Shown here: positions 54,573 through 63,998 of the stretch, piece after piece
Numbering within the stretch: the stretch's first letter is position 1
How the letters are laid out: each line of letters opens with the position of its first letter
NCBI GenBank assembly: GCA_027311945.1
Contig: DAICXZ010000009.1
Location: 178,243 to 242,242 of the forward strand
Direction: 5' to 3'
Length of the DNA stretch: 64,000 nt
Source: Erythrobacter sp.
Lineage (GTDB): Bacteria; Pseudomonadota; Alphaproteobacteria; Sphingomonadales; Sphingomonadaceae
Position numbers and translations under genes: made by a program
The notes under the pieces: model-generated
The model's database searches: none
Told to the model about the DNA's origin: nothing
The model's input: the letters and a program-made list of their open reading frames with translations, nothing else

Positions 54573-56911
54573 GGCAGGAAGATCGTCGCGGTGGTGCCCA
54601 CGCCCTTCTCCGACTGGATTTCGAGCCGCCCATTGTGCGCCTCGATCAACTGACGTGCGAGCGGCAGGCCAAGACCGCGCTTGCTGGTCTTTTCTTCACC
54701 CGTGCCCGGCCGCCGATAGCCATCAAGCGCGCGCGCCAGCTCGGAGGGTTTCATGCCCGCGCCATTGTCCGAGATCACGATCTGAACGCCCGATTTGCGG
54801 CGTTGCAAGGCGACCAGCACCCGGCCTTTTGTACCCGTCGCGGCAATCGCGTTGTCAAGCACATTGCCGACTGCGCGCGCCAGCTGCCGCGCATCGCCTG
54901 TGATCGACCCCGCCGACTTGTCACCGCGCAGGTCGAGCGTGATGTTCTTCGCTTCGATAGCCTCTTCGCGCTCGCGCACGATGCGGGTGAGGAAGGTGAA
55001 CAGCGCGATCTCTTCCTGCGCCATCGGCAGCAGGCCTGCCTCGCTCTGAGTCAGGTCGAGCACCGTCTCGATTTGCTGCGTCAGCCGTTCGACCGAAGTG
55101 ATGATGGCATTCACATAGTCCTTGGCCTGATCGCTCAGGTCGCCCGCGATCCCGCTCGCCAGCAGCTCGGCAAAGCCGCCGATCGAGGTGAGCGGGGTGC
55201 GGAATTCGTAGGACATGTTGGCGAGGAAGCGCGTCTTCATCGCGTCGGCCTCTTCGAGCGCGGCGTTGCGCTCGCGCAGCGCTGCCTCCGCCTTGGTCGA
55301 ATCGGTGACGTCGAGCACGGTCAGCAGGCCATTGCCATCGGGCAGCGGCACGCCTGCGAACTCGAGCGTGCGCCCGTCGGCCATCAGCACGCGGCCGCTC
55401 TTGCGCTGGCGGTCAAGCGTGGCGGCGCGCACCACCTCGCCAATCGCCGAGCGCTGACCGGGCCGTGCGAGCCGCGTGCTAAGCTGCTCGAGCATCGCAT
55501 CGACATGAGGATGCTTGTCGAAAAAGTCCTCGTCGAGCCCCCAGGTCCTCGGGAAGGTGCGGTTCCACAGCTGGATCTGGCCATTGGGCGCAAACACCGC
55601 GAGCGCCTCGAACAGCGAATCGAAGGTGGCCGTGCGGGTGCGCAGCAGCGTGTCGCGCGTGGCCGAGAGCGCAAGCTGCTCGGAGCGATCCTCCGCCACC
55701 AGCACCAGCGACCCATCGGGCATTGGCTGCGCGACGATGCGAAGGTGCATGTTATCGGGCAGCGTCCAGGCATCTTCAACCGCGCTGTCGGAGACGAACC
55801 ACTTGCGCAGCTGCCCGCGCCACTCGGGAAAGTCGCGCACTTCGGGCAGGCGCGCCTTGTCGCGCGCGATGTCGATGAAACCTTCGAAATCGAGGCCGCG
55901 CGCGAGGGCCGGTGCTGGCAAAGAGAAGATGCGTGCGAAAGGCTGGTTGGCAAAGGCGATCATGCGATCGGCATCGAACTGAGCGACGCCGACGGAAAGC
56001 TGATCGAGCATCGAGCGCTGCGCTTCGCGGAAAGCGCGGAAGGCACGGCTCTGCTCCTCCATGTCCTCGATATCGACAGCATAGCCCGCCACCCCGTCCT
56101 CACCCAGCGGCAGGTCGGAAACGCGTAGCGATCGGCGTTGGTTGCCAATGGTGGCGGGAACGATCCGTTCGACAGCCTCGTCTTCGCTGTGCGCCTGCAA
56201 GGCGACATCGGCGGCCGTGCGCCCCTCCACCGTCTCGACCAGCTCGATCTGCTGCGCGACGACCTCGTTCGCATCGCTTGCGCCGACAGCCTCGACATAG
56301 GCACCGTTGACGAGCCGTAGCTGCATATCCGGCCCACGGAACCACATCGGCATTGGCGCGGCTTCGATCAGCCCGATCAGCGCAATGAAGTCGGCCCGTG
56401 CACGGTCCGCATCCGCGCGCAGGCGTTCAAGCTCAACCTGACTTGAGGAAAAATCGAACCACCAGGTCAGCGCTGCTCCGCCGCTCGCAACAGCCGGATC
56501 GGCAAGGCTGCCGTGAACGGCAAGGCTTCGGCTCGATCCCTGCGGACGCAAAGCCAGAGAAAAGGGCGCCGCCGACTTGTGTGTGCGCCGCAACGCCTCC
56601 CGCAGCCGGTCAAGCTCGCGCGGCGCGAGGCCGCTGGCGCCGCTATCAAGTTCGGAGAGAAACTCAGGTAGGCGGTCGAGCCCCAACCAGGCCGCGAGCC
56701 TGTCCGGCCCTTCGATCCTGCCATCGGCGCGGACCAGCATCGGCACCGCTGGCGATTCCTCGATCATCCGCGTCAGGCGGCGCGACTTGACCAGCGCAGC
56801 ACGAGCCGCTCGTTCCTGCGCGCGCGCTCGCCACATGAGCCAGGCGGCAAGCCCGGTCCACGCGGCCAGCAGCAGGCCGATCAGAGCCGCGGCAAGAGGG
56901 GTGAGTTCCAT
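54569..56911 (-). CDS. divL: DivL-like PAS-domain pseudo-histidine kinase with phospho-acceptor tyrosine
   Basis: A 780-residue sensor kinase with one N-terminal membrane helix (about 5-27), a coiled stretch, several PAS domains (to about 540), HisKA and HATPase. The H-box reads NMSYEFRTPLTSIGG, so the usual histidine is tyrosine (Y568). This is the hallmark of Caulobacter DivL (Y550 in 769 residues), which controls CckA and hence CtrA by binding DivK-type regulators. ATP-lid motifs remain (LDNAIAATG, ISDNGAGM, KRGLGLPLARQL). It heads the operon divL-tsaE-amgK-murU-addB-addA. That it is DivL is inferred from this residue, length and layout. Confidence 0.85.
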   Translation of the reverse strand: MELTPLAAALIGLLLAAWTGLAAWLMWRARAQERAARAALVKSRRLTRMIEESPAVPMLVRADGRIEGPDRLAAWLGLDRLPEFLSELDSGASGLAPRELDRLREALRRTHKSAAPFSLALRPQGSSRSLAVHGSLADPAVASGGAALTWWFDFSSSQVELERLRADADRARADFIALIGLIEAAPMPMWFRGPDMQLRLVNGAYVEAVGASDANEVVAQQIELVETVEGRTAADVALQAHSEDEAVERIVPATIGNQRRSLRVSDLPLGEDGVAGYAVDIEDMEEQSRAFRAFREAQRSMLDQLSVGVAQFDADRMIAFANQPFARIFSLPAPALARGLDFEGFIDIARDKARLPEVRDFPEWRGQLRKWFVSDSAVEDAWTLPDNMHLRIVAQPMPDGSLVLVAEDRSEQLALSATRDTLLRTRTATFDSLFEALAVFAPNGQIQLWNRTFPRTWGLDEDFFDKHPHVDAMLEQLSTRLARPGQRSAIGEVVRAATLDRQRKSGRVLMADGRTLEFAGVPLPDGNGLLTVLDVTDSTKAEAALRERNAALEEADAMKTRFLANMSYEFRTPLTSIGGFAELLASGIAGDLSDQAKDYVNAIITSVERLTQQIETVLDLTQSEAGLLPMAQEEIALFTFLTRIVREREEAIEAKNITLDLRGDKSAGSITGDARQLARAVGNVLDNAIAATGTKGRVLVALQRRKSGVQIVISDNGAGMKPSELARALDGYRRPGTGEEKTSKRGLGLPLARQLIEAHNGRLEIQSEKGVGTTATIFLP

Positions 56912-56972
56912 CTTGCGTCAGCTATGACCGGCAGCCCCGCGATGCAAGCTGCCCGCGGGGCGCAACCCCCGA

Positions 56973-58382
56973 TCAATAGCGATAGTGCTCGGGCTTGAAC
57001 GGGCCTTCCACCGGCACGCCGATGTAATCGGCCTGCTTCTGGCTGAGCTTGGAGAGCTTCACCCCGAGCTTGTCGAGATGCAGCGCCGCCACCTTCTCGT
57101 CGAGGTGCTTGGGCAGAACGTAAACGTCGTTCTCGTAGCTATCGTGCTTCTCCCACAGCTCCATCTGCGCCATCACCTGGTTGGTGAACGAGCAGCTCAT
57201 CACGAAGCTGGGGTGGCCGGTGGCGCATGCAAGGTTCACCAGGCGGCCCTTGGCGAGAACGATGATTTCCTTGCCATCGGGGAACTTCACCAGGTCCGTG
57301 CCGGGCTTCAGCTCGTTCCACTCGTAGTTCGAGAGGGCCGAAATCTGTATCTCGCTGTCGAAATGGCCGATGTTGCAGACGATCGCCATCGGCTTCATCG
57401 CCTTCATGTGATCGGCGGTGATCACGTCCTCGTTGCCGGTGGTGGTGACGAAGATGTCGGCGCGGGTCACCGCGTCTTCCATCGTGGTCACTTCGTAGCC
57501 TTCCATCGCCGCCTGCAACGCGCAGATCGGGTCGATTTCGGTCACTAGCACGCGGGCGCCGCCATTGCGCAGCGACTGCGCCGAGCCCTTGCCGACATCG
57601 CCATAACCGGCAACGCAGGCGACCTTGCCCGAAAGCATCACGTCGGTCGCACGGCGGATCGCATCGACCAGCGATTCGCGGCAGCCATAGAGGTTGTCGA
57701 ACTTCGACTTGGTCACGCTGTCGTTCACGTTGATGGCCGGGAACGGCAGCTTGCCCGCTTTGGCAAGGCTGTAGAGGCGGTGGACGCCGGTGGTGGTTTC
57801 TTCCGAAACACCGCGCAGATTCTTCACGGTCTCGGTGAGGTATCCGGGCTTCTTCGCGATGAAGGCCTTTAGCGCGCGCTGGAATTCGATTTCCTCGGCA
57901 TTGGCCGGCGCGGGAAGCTCTTCGCCCGCCTCGACGCGCGCGCCCCACAGGGCGAACATGGTGGCATCGCCGCCGTCGTCGAGAATGATGTTGGCAGTCT
58001 GGCCCGAACCGTCCTTGTCCCAGTCGAAGATCTCACCGACATAGTCCCAGTATTCGGCCAGGCTCTCGCCCTTCACCGCAAACACCGGAATGTTCTGCGC
58101 CGCGATGGCGGCGGCGGCGTGGTCCTGCGTCGAGAAGATGTTGCAGGTGGCCCAGCGCACATCGGCGCCGAGCGCGGTCAGCGTCTCGATCAGCACGGCG
58201 GTCTGGATCGTCATGTGCAGCGAGCCGGTGATGCGCGCGCCCTTCAGCGGCTGCGCGGGGCCGAATTCCTCGCGCGTGGCCATAAGGCCCGGCATTTCGG
58301 TTTCGGCGATCGCGATCTCGGCCCGGCCATATTCGGCCAGAGCAATGTCCTTGATGATATAGTCGTTCTTAGCGTCAGCCAC
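56973..58382 (-). CDS. ahcY: Adenosylhomocysteinase
   Basis: A 469-residue NAD-dependent enzyme that splits S-adenosylhomocysteine to adenosine and homocysteine and relieves product inhibition of methyltransferases. Motifs are [33 protein letters not shown], the NAD fold [26 protein letters not shown] and the C-terminal FKPEHYRY. The best start is GTG at 58382 (family N-terminus VADAKNDY), with AGGAG eight bases upstream. The ATG at 58400 would put that site inside the gene. A structured leader precedes it. Confidence 0.93.
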   Translation of the reverse strand: MADAKNDYIIKDIALAEYGRAEIAIAETEMPGLMATREEFGPAQPLKGARITGSLHMTIQTAVLIETLTALGADVRWATCNIFSTQDHAAAAIAAQNIPVFAVKGESLAEYWDYVGEIFDWDKDGSGQTANIILDDGGDATMFALWGARVEAGEELPAPANAEEIEFQRALKAFIAKKPGYLTETVKNLRGVSEETTTGVHRLYSLAKAGKLPFPAINVNDSVTKSKFDNLYGCRESLVDAIRRATDVMLSGKVACVAGYGDVGKGSAQSLRNGGARVLVTEIDPICALQAAMEGYEVTTMEDAVTRADIFVTTTGNEDVITADHMKAMKPMAIVCNIGHFDSEIQISALSNYEWNELKPGTDLVKFPDGKEIIVLAKGRLVNLACATGHPSFVMSCSFTNQVMAQMELWEKHDSYENDVYVLPKHLDEKVAALHLDKLGVKLSKLSQKQADYIGVPVEGPFKPEHYRY

Positions 58383-58410
58383 GCGCACTTCTCCTGTCAT
58401 GTGGGGATGA

Positions 58411-58491
58411 GCGCCGCCGGGGCTCCGCGCGGCACAAATGTGGGTGGAGCCATAGGGGCGCTGGCGGGCGAGGTAAAGCCTTCTCGCCCGC
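58411..58491 (-). promoter_or_regulatory. Structured 5' leader of ahcY
   Basis: Two elements are seen. GCGGGCGAG (58464-58472) and CTCGCCCGC (58483-58491) pair over 9 bp. Nearer the start, GCGCC/GGCGC (58411-58415, 58457-58461) and GGCTCC/GGAGCC (58421-58426, 58446-58451) form nested stems. I could not match the known SAH riboswitch core, so the role is unknown. Confidence 0.4.
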
Positions 58492-58578
58492 GCTGTTAAT
58501 CACTTGCAAATCATCGCTGGCAACGAACCGCCGGGCTTCCTATGTCTCGCCCGACCCTCACCATGAAGGATACCTGAG

Positions 58579-59058
58579 ATGACGATTTCCAAAGGCGACA
58601 AGCTTCCCGACGTGAAACTGGTCAAGGCGACCGCGGATGGCCCCGATGCCGTGCAGTCGAGCGAGTTCTTCGCTGGCAAGAAGGTCGCGCTGTTCGCGGT
58701 GCCCGGTGCCTTCACCCCGACCTGTTCGGCCAAGCACCTGCCCGGCTATGTCGAGAAGGCCGCTGATCTCAAGGCCAAGGGGATCGACGAGATCGCCTGC
58801 GTTTCGGTCAACGATGCCTTCGTGATGGGCGCCTGGGGCAAGGATGCCGGCTCCGACGATGTCACCATGCTGGCCGACGGCAGCGCCGATTTCGCCAAGG
58901 CGATCGGCCTCGATGCGGACTTCTCGGGTTATGGCATGGGCACGCGTTCGCAGCGCTTCTCGATGATCGTCAACGATGGCGTGGTCGAAGAGCTGAACGT
59001 CGAAGGCCCCGGCGAGTTCAAGGTCTCCAGCGCGGAGCACATGCTCGGCCAGCTTTGA
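58579..59058 (+). CDS. Peroxiredoxin, Prx5/AHP1 type
   Basis: A 159-residue thiol peroxidase. The peroxidatic cysteine is C49 in PGAFTPTCSAKHLPGY. The rest follows the Prx5 pattern (ACVSVNDAFVMGAWG, MLADGSADFAKAIGL, SQRFSMIVNDGVVEELNVE). It removes hydrogen peroxide and alkyl hydroperoxides, reduced by glutaredoxin or thioredoxin. It is divergent from ahcY and closed by a terminator. Confidence 0.95.
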   Translation: MTISKGDKLPDVKLVKATADGPDAVQSSEFFAGKKVALFAVPGAFTPTCSAKHLPGYVEKAADLKAKGIDEIACVSVNDAFVMGAWGKDAGSDDVTMLADGSADFAKAIGLDADFSGYGMGTRSQRFSMIVNDGVVEELNVEGPGEFKVSSAEHMLGQL

Positions 59059-59082
59059 TTTTCAGACCCCGATATGAGGAAG

Positions 59083-59106
59083 GGGCGTCGCTTGCGGCGC
59101 CCTTTT
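59083..59106 (+). terminator. Intrinsic terminator after the peroxiredoxin gene
   Basis: GGGCGTCGC (59083-59091) pairs with GCGGCGCCC (59094-59102), one G-U wobble included, and is followed by TTTT. It ends 25 bases after the stop codon. Confidence 0.8.
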
Positions 59107-59181
59107 CGTTTGGGCGCCAAAGCAGGGCATCGACCTGTAAAGTTACGTTCCGTAAATCTTCGCGGAATATGTGCAATTCCG

Positions 59182-60441
59182 ATGCGCCACGCCCTCCCTA
59201 CCGCTTCGCCCGCTCCCCTCACACCGGCCCCAGCAATCGCCCGCTTCGAAGCGATCGATAACGACTCGGTCGGCCGTATTCTGAAGGCGGTCCGTCAACA
59301 CCTGGGTACCGAGATCGCCTTCGTCTCGCGCTACGTCGAGAACCACGAGAAGGAGCTGACGCATGTGGACAGCGATCTCGATCTGCCAATGGGGCCTGGC
59401 TATCGCGATTCGCGCGACGATAGTTACTGCTGGCATATCGCGCAGGGCCGCCTTCCCGAACTAATCCAGGACCCGGCCGACCACGCCTTTGCCCAGACAA
59501 TGGCGATTACCAAGTTTTTGCCTGTCGGATGCCACCTGAACGTCCCCCTCAAGCTATCGGACGGGACGATTTACGGAAGCTTCTGTTGCCTCAGCCGCAA
59601 GCCGGACCGAACGATGACAGAACGCGATCTCGGCGTCCTGAAGTCATTCGCCGCGCTCGCAGTCGAACAGATCGAACGCACGCTGGAAAGCAGCGAACAG
59701 CGAAGCGCAACCGAAAGCCTGATCCGTCAAATGCTCGATACGGGCGCATTGCAGATCATGCACCAGCCTATCGTGGCAATGGATAGCGGCATCCCGGTCG
59801 GCGTCGAATGTCTCACCCGCTTTCCCGATGCGCACGAACGCGGGCCGGACAAATGGTTTGGCGATGCCAACGAGATCGGTCTCGGCGTAGAGCTGGAAAT
59901 GCTCGCTATCCGATGCGCTCTGGCAACGATCGACCATGTTCCGCGCGACGCATATGTCTCGATAAACGCTTCGCCCGACACGATCATGTCAGGCAAGCTG
60001 GAAAAGGTGCTGTCCGCTTATCCCGAGCGCAAGCTCGTGCTCGAGGTTACCGAGCATCAGCAGGTCGAACATTTCGACGTGCTCAAGCTGCATCTTGAAC
60101 GGCTGCGACCCTATGCCAGGATCGCGATCGACGATGTCGGCGCAGGCTACTCAGGTTTGCGCCACATGGTCGACCTTGCACCCGATCTGCTGAAGCTCGA
60201 TATGTCGCTTACCCGCGATATTCATCAGGATGTCGCGCGCCAGGCATTAACCGCCGCGATGGTTCACTTTGCCTCCGCTATCGGAAGCAAATTGGTCGGC
60301 GAGGGCGTCGAGTGCGAAGAGGAACGCGCCGTGCTTGAAGAGCTCGGCGTCGACTACGGTCAGGGCTACCTGTTCGCCCGCCCGATGCCGGTCGTCGCAA
60401 GCGCGCAATACATGATGGGAGCACACCGGGCGCGAGACTGA
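59182..60441 (+). CDS. GAF-EAL domain protein
   Basis: A 419-residue protein. An N-terminal GAF-type sensor domain (about 15-175) contains VSRYVENHEKELTHVDSD and DDSYCWHIAQGRLPELIQD, and there is no membrane segment. The EAL domain (about 185-410) has DDVGAGYSGLRHMV, KLDMSL and LVGEGVECEEE, but the signature reads VECLTRF, so EAL is ECL. Since the glutamate is retained, activity is possible but not certain. The ATG MRHALPTASP is chosen; 36 extra residues upstream run across the terminator. No SD is obvious. Confidence 0.88.
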   Translation: MRHALPTASPAPLTPAPAIARFEAIDNDSVGRILKAVRQHLGTEIAFVSRYVENHEKELTHVDSDLDLPMGPGYRDSRDDSYCWHIAQGRLPELIQDPADHAFAQTMAITKFLPVGCHLNVPLKLSDGTIYGSFCCLSRKPDRTMTERDLGVLKSFAALAVEQIERTLESSEQRSATESLIRQMLDTGALQIMHQPIVAMDSGIPVGVECLTRFPDAHERGPDKWFGDANEIGLGVELEMLAIRCALATIDHVPRDAYVSINASPDTIMSGKLEKVLSAYPERKLVLEVTEHQQVEHFDVLKLHLERLRPYARIAIDDVGAGYSGLRHMVDLAPDLLKLDMSLTRDIHQDVARQALTAAMVHFASAIGSKLVGEGVECEEERAVLEELGVDYGQGYLFARPMPVVASAQYMMGAHRARD

Positions 60442-60477
60442 AGCGGAGCTTCGCCTGCTAAAGGTGCAAAGACCGGA

Positions 60478-61770
60478 TCAATCGTCCCACTCCACATCGA
60501 CACCGAGCGAATCGATGTTCTTCACGAAGTCCGGATGCGCCCGGCGGATCGGGTCGGCATCGAGGATCGTGCTCTCGCCATCGATGCTCGCCGCCACCAT
60601 CAGCATCGCGATGGCGACGCGGATGATATAGGGGCTGGTCACGGTCGCTGGCACCAGCTTGTCACCGCCGAAGGTGATCAGGCGGTGCGGATCGCACAGC
60701 AGGGTGTGCGCACCGAACAGCGACAGCTCGGTGTGCCAGGTGAGCCCGCCTTCGTAGACCTTGTTCCAGAACATCACCTGCCCCTCGGCCTTTACGCCGA
60801 GCGCGATGAAGATCGGCAGCAGGTCGGCCGGGATATAGGGCCAGGGCGCGGCCTCCACCTTCACTGTGAGGTGCGAGGTGAAGTTGTCTTTCACGCTCAG
60901 CCGCTCGGGCGCTTCCATGCGCGACCAGCCATCCTTGTGCTCAACGTGCGCGCCGAACTTTTCGAACGTGCGGTCGATCAGCATGAAGTGCTCGGGGCAG
61001 CCATTGCGCACCGAAATGTCGCCGCCTGTCACAGCCGCCAGCGCGAGGAAGGTAGCCACTTCGTGGTAGTCGTCGGCGAAGGTGTAGTCGACGCTGGTGA
61101 AGGTCGGTTCGCCCTCGATGCTTACCATCGAGGTGCCCTTGCCCTTGATCCGCGCGCCCATCTTTTCGAGAAAGGCGCACAGTTCCTGCACATGCGGCTC
61201 ACAAGCCGCGTTGACGATCTGGCTGGTACCCTTGGCGTTGAGCGCCGAGATGATGAAGTTCTCGGTGGTGGTGACCGAAGCATATTCGAGCCACATCCGC
61301 GTCGCCTCGCCCGCGCCGCGCTGGCGGAACACGATGTGGCGGCCTTCCGACGAAACCTCGGCACCGAAGTTGCGGAACACCTCGACATGGGGATCGATCT
61401 CGCGCGCGCCGAGCGTGCAACCCTTCACCTCGTGCTCAAGCCGTGCCTCGCCCAGCCGCGCGAGCAAGCCGGGGATCATCATGATCGAGGCCCGCATCGC
61501 CTGCGGCAGGCTGGCCCGCGCTGACGAGGAAATGGTCGAGTGGTCGATGGCGAAGGTCTTGGCCGCCTTGTCCCACTCCACCTTGCTGCCAAGCTCCGAG
61601 AAGAACGCGTGAATACGCGTTACATCGGTGATCTCAGGCACGTTGCGCAGCATGATCGGCGCGTCGCTCAGCAGCGTCGCGCAGAGCACCGGCAGCACCG
61701 CGTTCTTGTTCGCCGAAGGCTCGATCCGTCCGCTCAGCTTCTGTCCGCCGCGAACCCGCAATGCCGTCAT
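60478..61770 (-). CDS. murA: UDP-N-acetylglucosamine 1-carboxyvinyltransferase
   Basis: A 430-residue enzyme that starts peptidoglycan precursor synthesis by transferring enolpyruvate. K22 and N23 (SANKNAVLPVL), the loop cysteine C118 (VKGCTLGAREIDPH) that binds fosfomycin, and FTSVDYTFADDYHEVATFLALAA are present. Length is slightly above the usual 419. It is the last gene of the PLD-folE-murA series, 48 bases behind folE. Confidence 0.96.
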   Translation of the reverse strand: MTALRVRGGQKLSGRIEPSANKNAVLPVLCATLLSDAPIMLRNVPEITDVTRIHAFFSELGSKVEWDKAAKTFAIDHSTISSSARASLPQAMRASIMMIPGLLARLGEARLEHEVKGCTLGAREIDPHVEVFRNFGAEVSSEGRHIVFRQRGAGEATRMWLEYASVTTTENFIISALNAKGTSQIVNAACEPHVQELCAFLEKMGARIKGKGTSMVSIEGEPTFTSVDYTFADDYHEVATFLALAAVTGGDISVRNGCPEHFMLIDRTFEKFGAHVEHKDGWSRMEAPERLSVKDNFTSHLTVKVEAAPWPYIPADLLPIFIALGVKAEGQVMFWNKVYEGGLTWHTELSLFGAHTLLCDPHRLITFGGDKLVPATVTSPYIIRVAIAMLMVAASIDGESTILDADPIRRAHPDFVKNIDSLGVDVEWDD

Positions 61771-61818
61771 TCTAACTTCGTCCTTACTTACTTTTGCCGA
61801 AGCGCGATCAGGCGCGCC

Positions 61819-62424
61819 TCAATAGCCCATCAGCTTGAGCACTTCTTCGCGGCTGCGATGATCCTTGCGGAACAGGCCCATGACCCGGCTCGTCACCATG
61901 CTCACGCCCTGCGTGCGCACACCGCGCGCCGACATGCAGGCATGGCTTGCCTCGATCACCACGGCCACGCCGCGCGGATGGAGTTCGTCCTGAATACACT
62001 GCGCGACCTCTGCGGTCAGCCGCTCCTGAATCTGCAGGCGCCGGGAATAACCGTGCAGCACACGCGCCAGCTTCGAAATGCCGACGACCTTGTCGGTCGG
62101 CAGATAGGCAATCGCCGCCTTGCCGATGATCGGGGCCATGTGGTGTTCGCAGTGGCTCTGGAACGGGATGTCCTTCAACAGCACGATCTCGTCGTAACCG
62201 CCGACCTCGTGAAACACCCGCGAGAGGTGCACACGGGGATCTTCCTCGTAACCCTGGCAATATTCCTTCCATGCGCGCGCCACCCGTGCCGGGGTATCGG
62301 TCAGCCCCTCGCGCGTAGGATCGTCGCCCGCCCAGCGGATGAGCGTGCGGATGGCTTCCTGCACTTCGTCAGGCACCGGCAGTTTGCCGTCACCGACAGT
62401 CTCTTCTTCGTGATTGCAACTCAT
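61819..62424 (-). CDS. folE: GTP cyclohydrolase I
   Basis: A 201-residue enzyme that converts GTP to dihydroneopterin triphosphate for folate. The zinc ligands are C92 and H95 in QSHCEHHMAPI and C163 in SHACMSARGV. Also present are GISKLARVLHGYSRRLQIQE and TSRVMGLFR at the C-terminus. The ATG overlaps the stop of the PLD gene by 4 bases. Confidence 0.97.
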   Translation of the reverse strand: MSCNHEEETVGDGKLPVPDEVQEAIRTLIRWAGDDPTREGLTDTPARVARAWKEYCQGYEEDPRVHLSRVFHEVGGYDEIVLLKDIPFQSHCEHHMAPIIGKAAIAYLPTDKVVGISKLARVLHGYSRRLQIQERLTAEVAQCIQDELHPRGVAVVIEASHACMSARGVRTQGVSMVTSRVMGLFRKDHRSREEVLKLMGY

Positions 62425-63998
62425 CGATTGACCTGGCGTATCCTTCTCAGCCGGGCTCTTCCCTTGGCTCTCGCTTTTGCCAATAGGCTGCCGCGACGGA
62501 AAAGACCATTCCTTGCCGGGAGGATCGCGAACACGTCTCCCGGCTCCTCCGGGTCGAACGTTTCACGCAGGGCCAAATCGCGCGTCGTATCGTCCGGCGG
62601 TGTCGGGTGAAATGGGCGCAGATGCCGCCGTTGCAACCCCTCGCCCCGCTGGTTGATACCGGCAATCATCGCCGCCATCGAACCATAGGTCGCAAGCAGG
62701 GCCGGCACTGCCGCTTCATCGATACCGCAATGCTCGGCCAGCAGCGAATAGCGTAGCCGCTCGATCTGCCCTGTCGCGTGCGCGTTTCCGGGGCGGCGGG
62801 CGTCGATGAACACGTCGCACTCCGAATCGAGGCCCATAGAGCGGTTGTTGAAGTTGGCCGAGCCGATCCTCAGCACTTCATCGTCGACGATCAGCAGCTT
62901 GGCGTGGACATAGATCGTCCGGTCATCGGTATAGGGCACATAGAGATGAAAGGCATGGTTCTGGTCGAGCTCGTTGAGCGCGCTCACCAGTTCCGCACGG
63001 GCCGGGTCCATCACCTGCCCCTCCGCCCAGCCATCGGCGGTGTCGGGGTGAACAATCACGATTTCGGGCGGATCGGGCTGGGCCAGTCTTTGCGCAATCG
63101 CTTCACAGACGGCGCGACTGGCGAAGTACTGGTTCTCGGCATAAATGAACCGCTTGGCACTGGCGATCTGCTGGCAGAACAGCTGCTCCACCTCGTCGAC
63201 CTTGCGCAATCCGCCATGCTCGGCCCGTGTGCGCGCGATGCCGATCTCGACATCCTCGAAATGCGCTTCCAGCCCTTCGGGCCAGGCGCTTTCCTCGGTC
63301 TTCTGCGAAGGTTTGAGCGGCTTGCCACCGGCAGTGATCCAGCGTTGCCGACCGAGATCTTCGAGCGCCCCGGCGATGTCTCCTTCCATCAGCACGGTTA
63401 CATCGTGCCATGGACCGTAGTTCGTGCCACTCGGAAGCTTGCGACCGGGATCATCTGTCTCATGGGCCCGCGTGTCCCACCGCCCCCCAGTCATGTCGAT
63501 CCCGCCGCAGACTGCGAACTGCTTGTCGATCACGACAATCTTCTGATGGTGGCTACACCCCAGCGGGTGCGCGGTGTCGAACTTGAAGTCGATCCGCCGG
63601 TGGCGCGCCCAGCGCAACAAGTCGAACAGCATCGCGCCGCGCGTTGCCAGTGAAAAGACCGAGTAACTCCACTTGAGGATGCGGACTTCCAGCCCCGGCC
63701 GATTGCGGTTGAGCCACAGGATGAAGCTGCCGAGCCGCGAGGGGTATGATCGATCGAAAGGGCGCCGATACCAGCGACGGCCGCGGGTGAGATGGATACG
63801 GGTATCGAAATCCCACCCGATCAGCAAAATTCGCTGGGTTGCACGAAGCATGGCCTGCTGGACGAGGTCAAAATACTCCTCCCCGTCCACCGCAACGCGC
63901 ACGCGCCGCGCCTTGGCATAGCGCCATACGCCCGGCTCCACCGAACTGTCGTCGAACTCGCCGAGCTTGCTTCCTGCTTCAGCCGTCCCGCGTGCCAT
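62421..63998 (-). CDS. Phospholipase D family protein, possibly incomplete at the edge
   Basis: A 525-residue protein with two HKD phosphodiesterase motifs: HHQKIVVIDKQFAVCGGID (about 150-168) and VHAKLLIVDDEVLRIGSANFNN (about 360). This is the layout of cardiolipin synthases and PLD-type transphosphatidylases. No strong N-terminal membrane helices are seen. The ATG lies 3 bases from the window edge, so an upstream start cannot be excluded. It is translationally coupled to folE. Confidence 0.88.
   Translation of the reverse strand: MARGTAEAGSKLGEFDDSSVEPGVWRYAKARRVRVAVDGEEYFDLVQQAMLRATQRILLIGWDFDTRIHLTRGRRWYRRPFDRSYPSRLGSFILWLNRNRPGLEVRILKWSYSVFSLATRGAMLFDLLRWARHRRIDFKFDTAHPLGCSHHQKIVVIDKQFAVCGGIDMTGGRWDTRAHETDDPGRKLPSGTNYGPWHDVTVLMEGDIAGALEDLGRQRWITAGGKPLKPSQKTEESAWPEGLEAHFEDVEIGIARTRAEHGGLRKVDEVEQLFCQQIASAKRFIYAENQYFASRAVCEAIAQRLAQPDPPEIVIVHPDTADGWAEGQVMDPARAELVSALNELDQNHAFHLYVPYTDDRTIYVHAKLLIVDDEVLRIGSANFNNRSMGLDSECDVFIDARRPGNAHATGQIERLRYSLLAEHCGIDEAAVPALLATYGSMAAMIAGINQRGEGLQRRHLRPFHPTPPDDTTRDLALRETFDPEEPGDVFAILPARNGLFRRGSLLAKARAKGRARLRRIRQVNR

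Noticed and set aside
58401-58500. Known SAH riboswitch upstream of ahcY
   Set aside because: Stems are present but the conserved core and pseudoknot sequences I know were not found, so it is reported only as an unknown structured leader.
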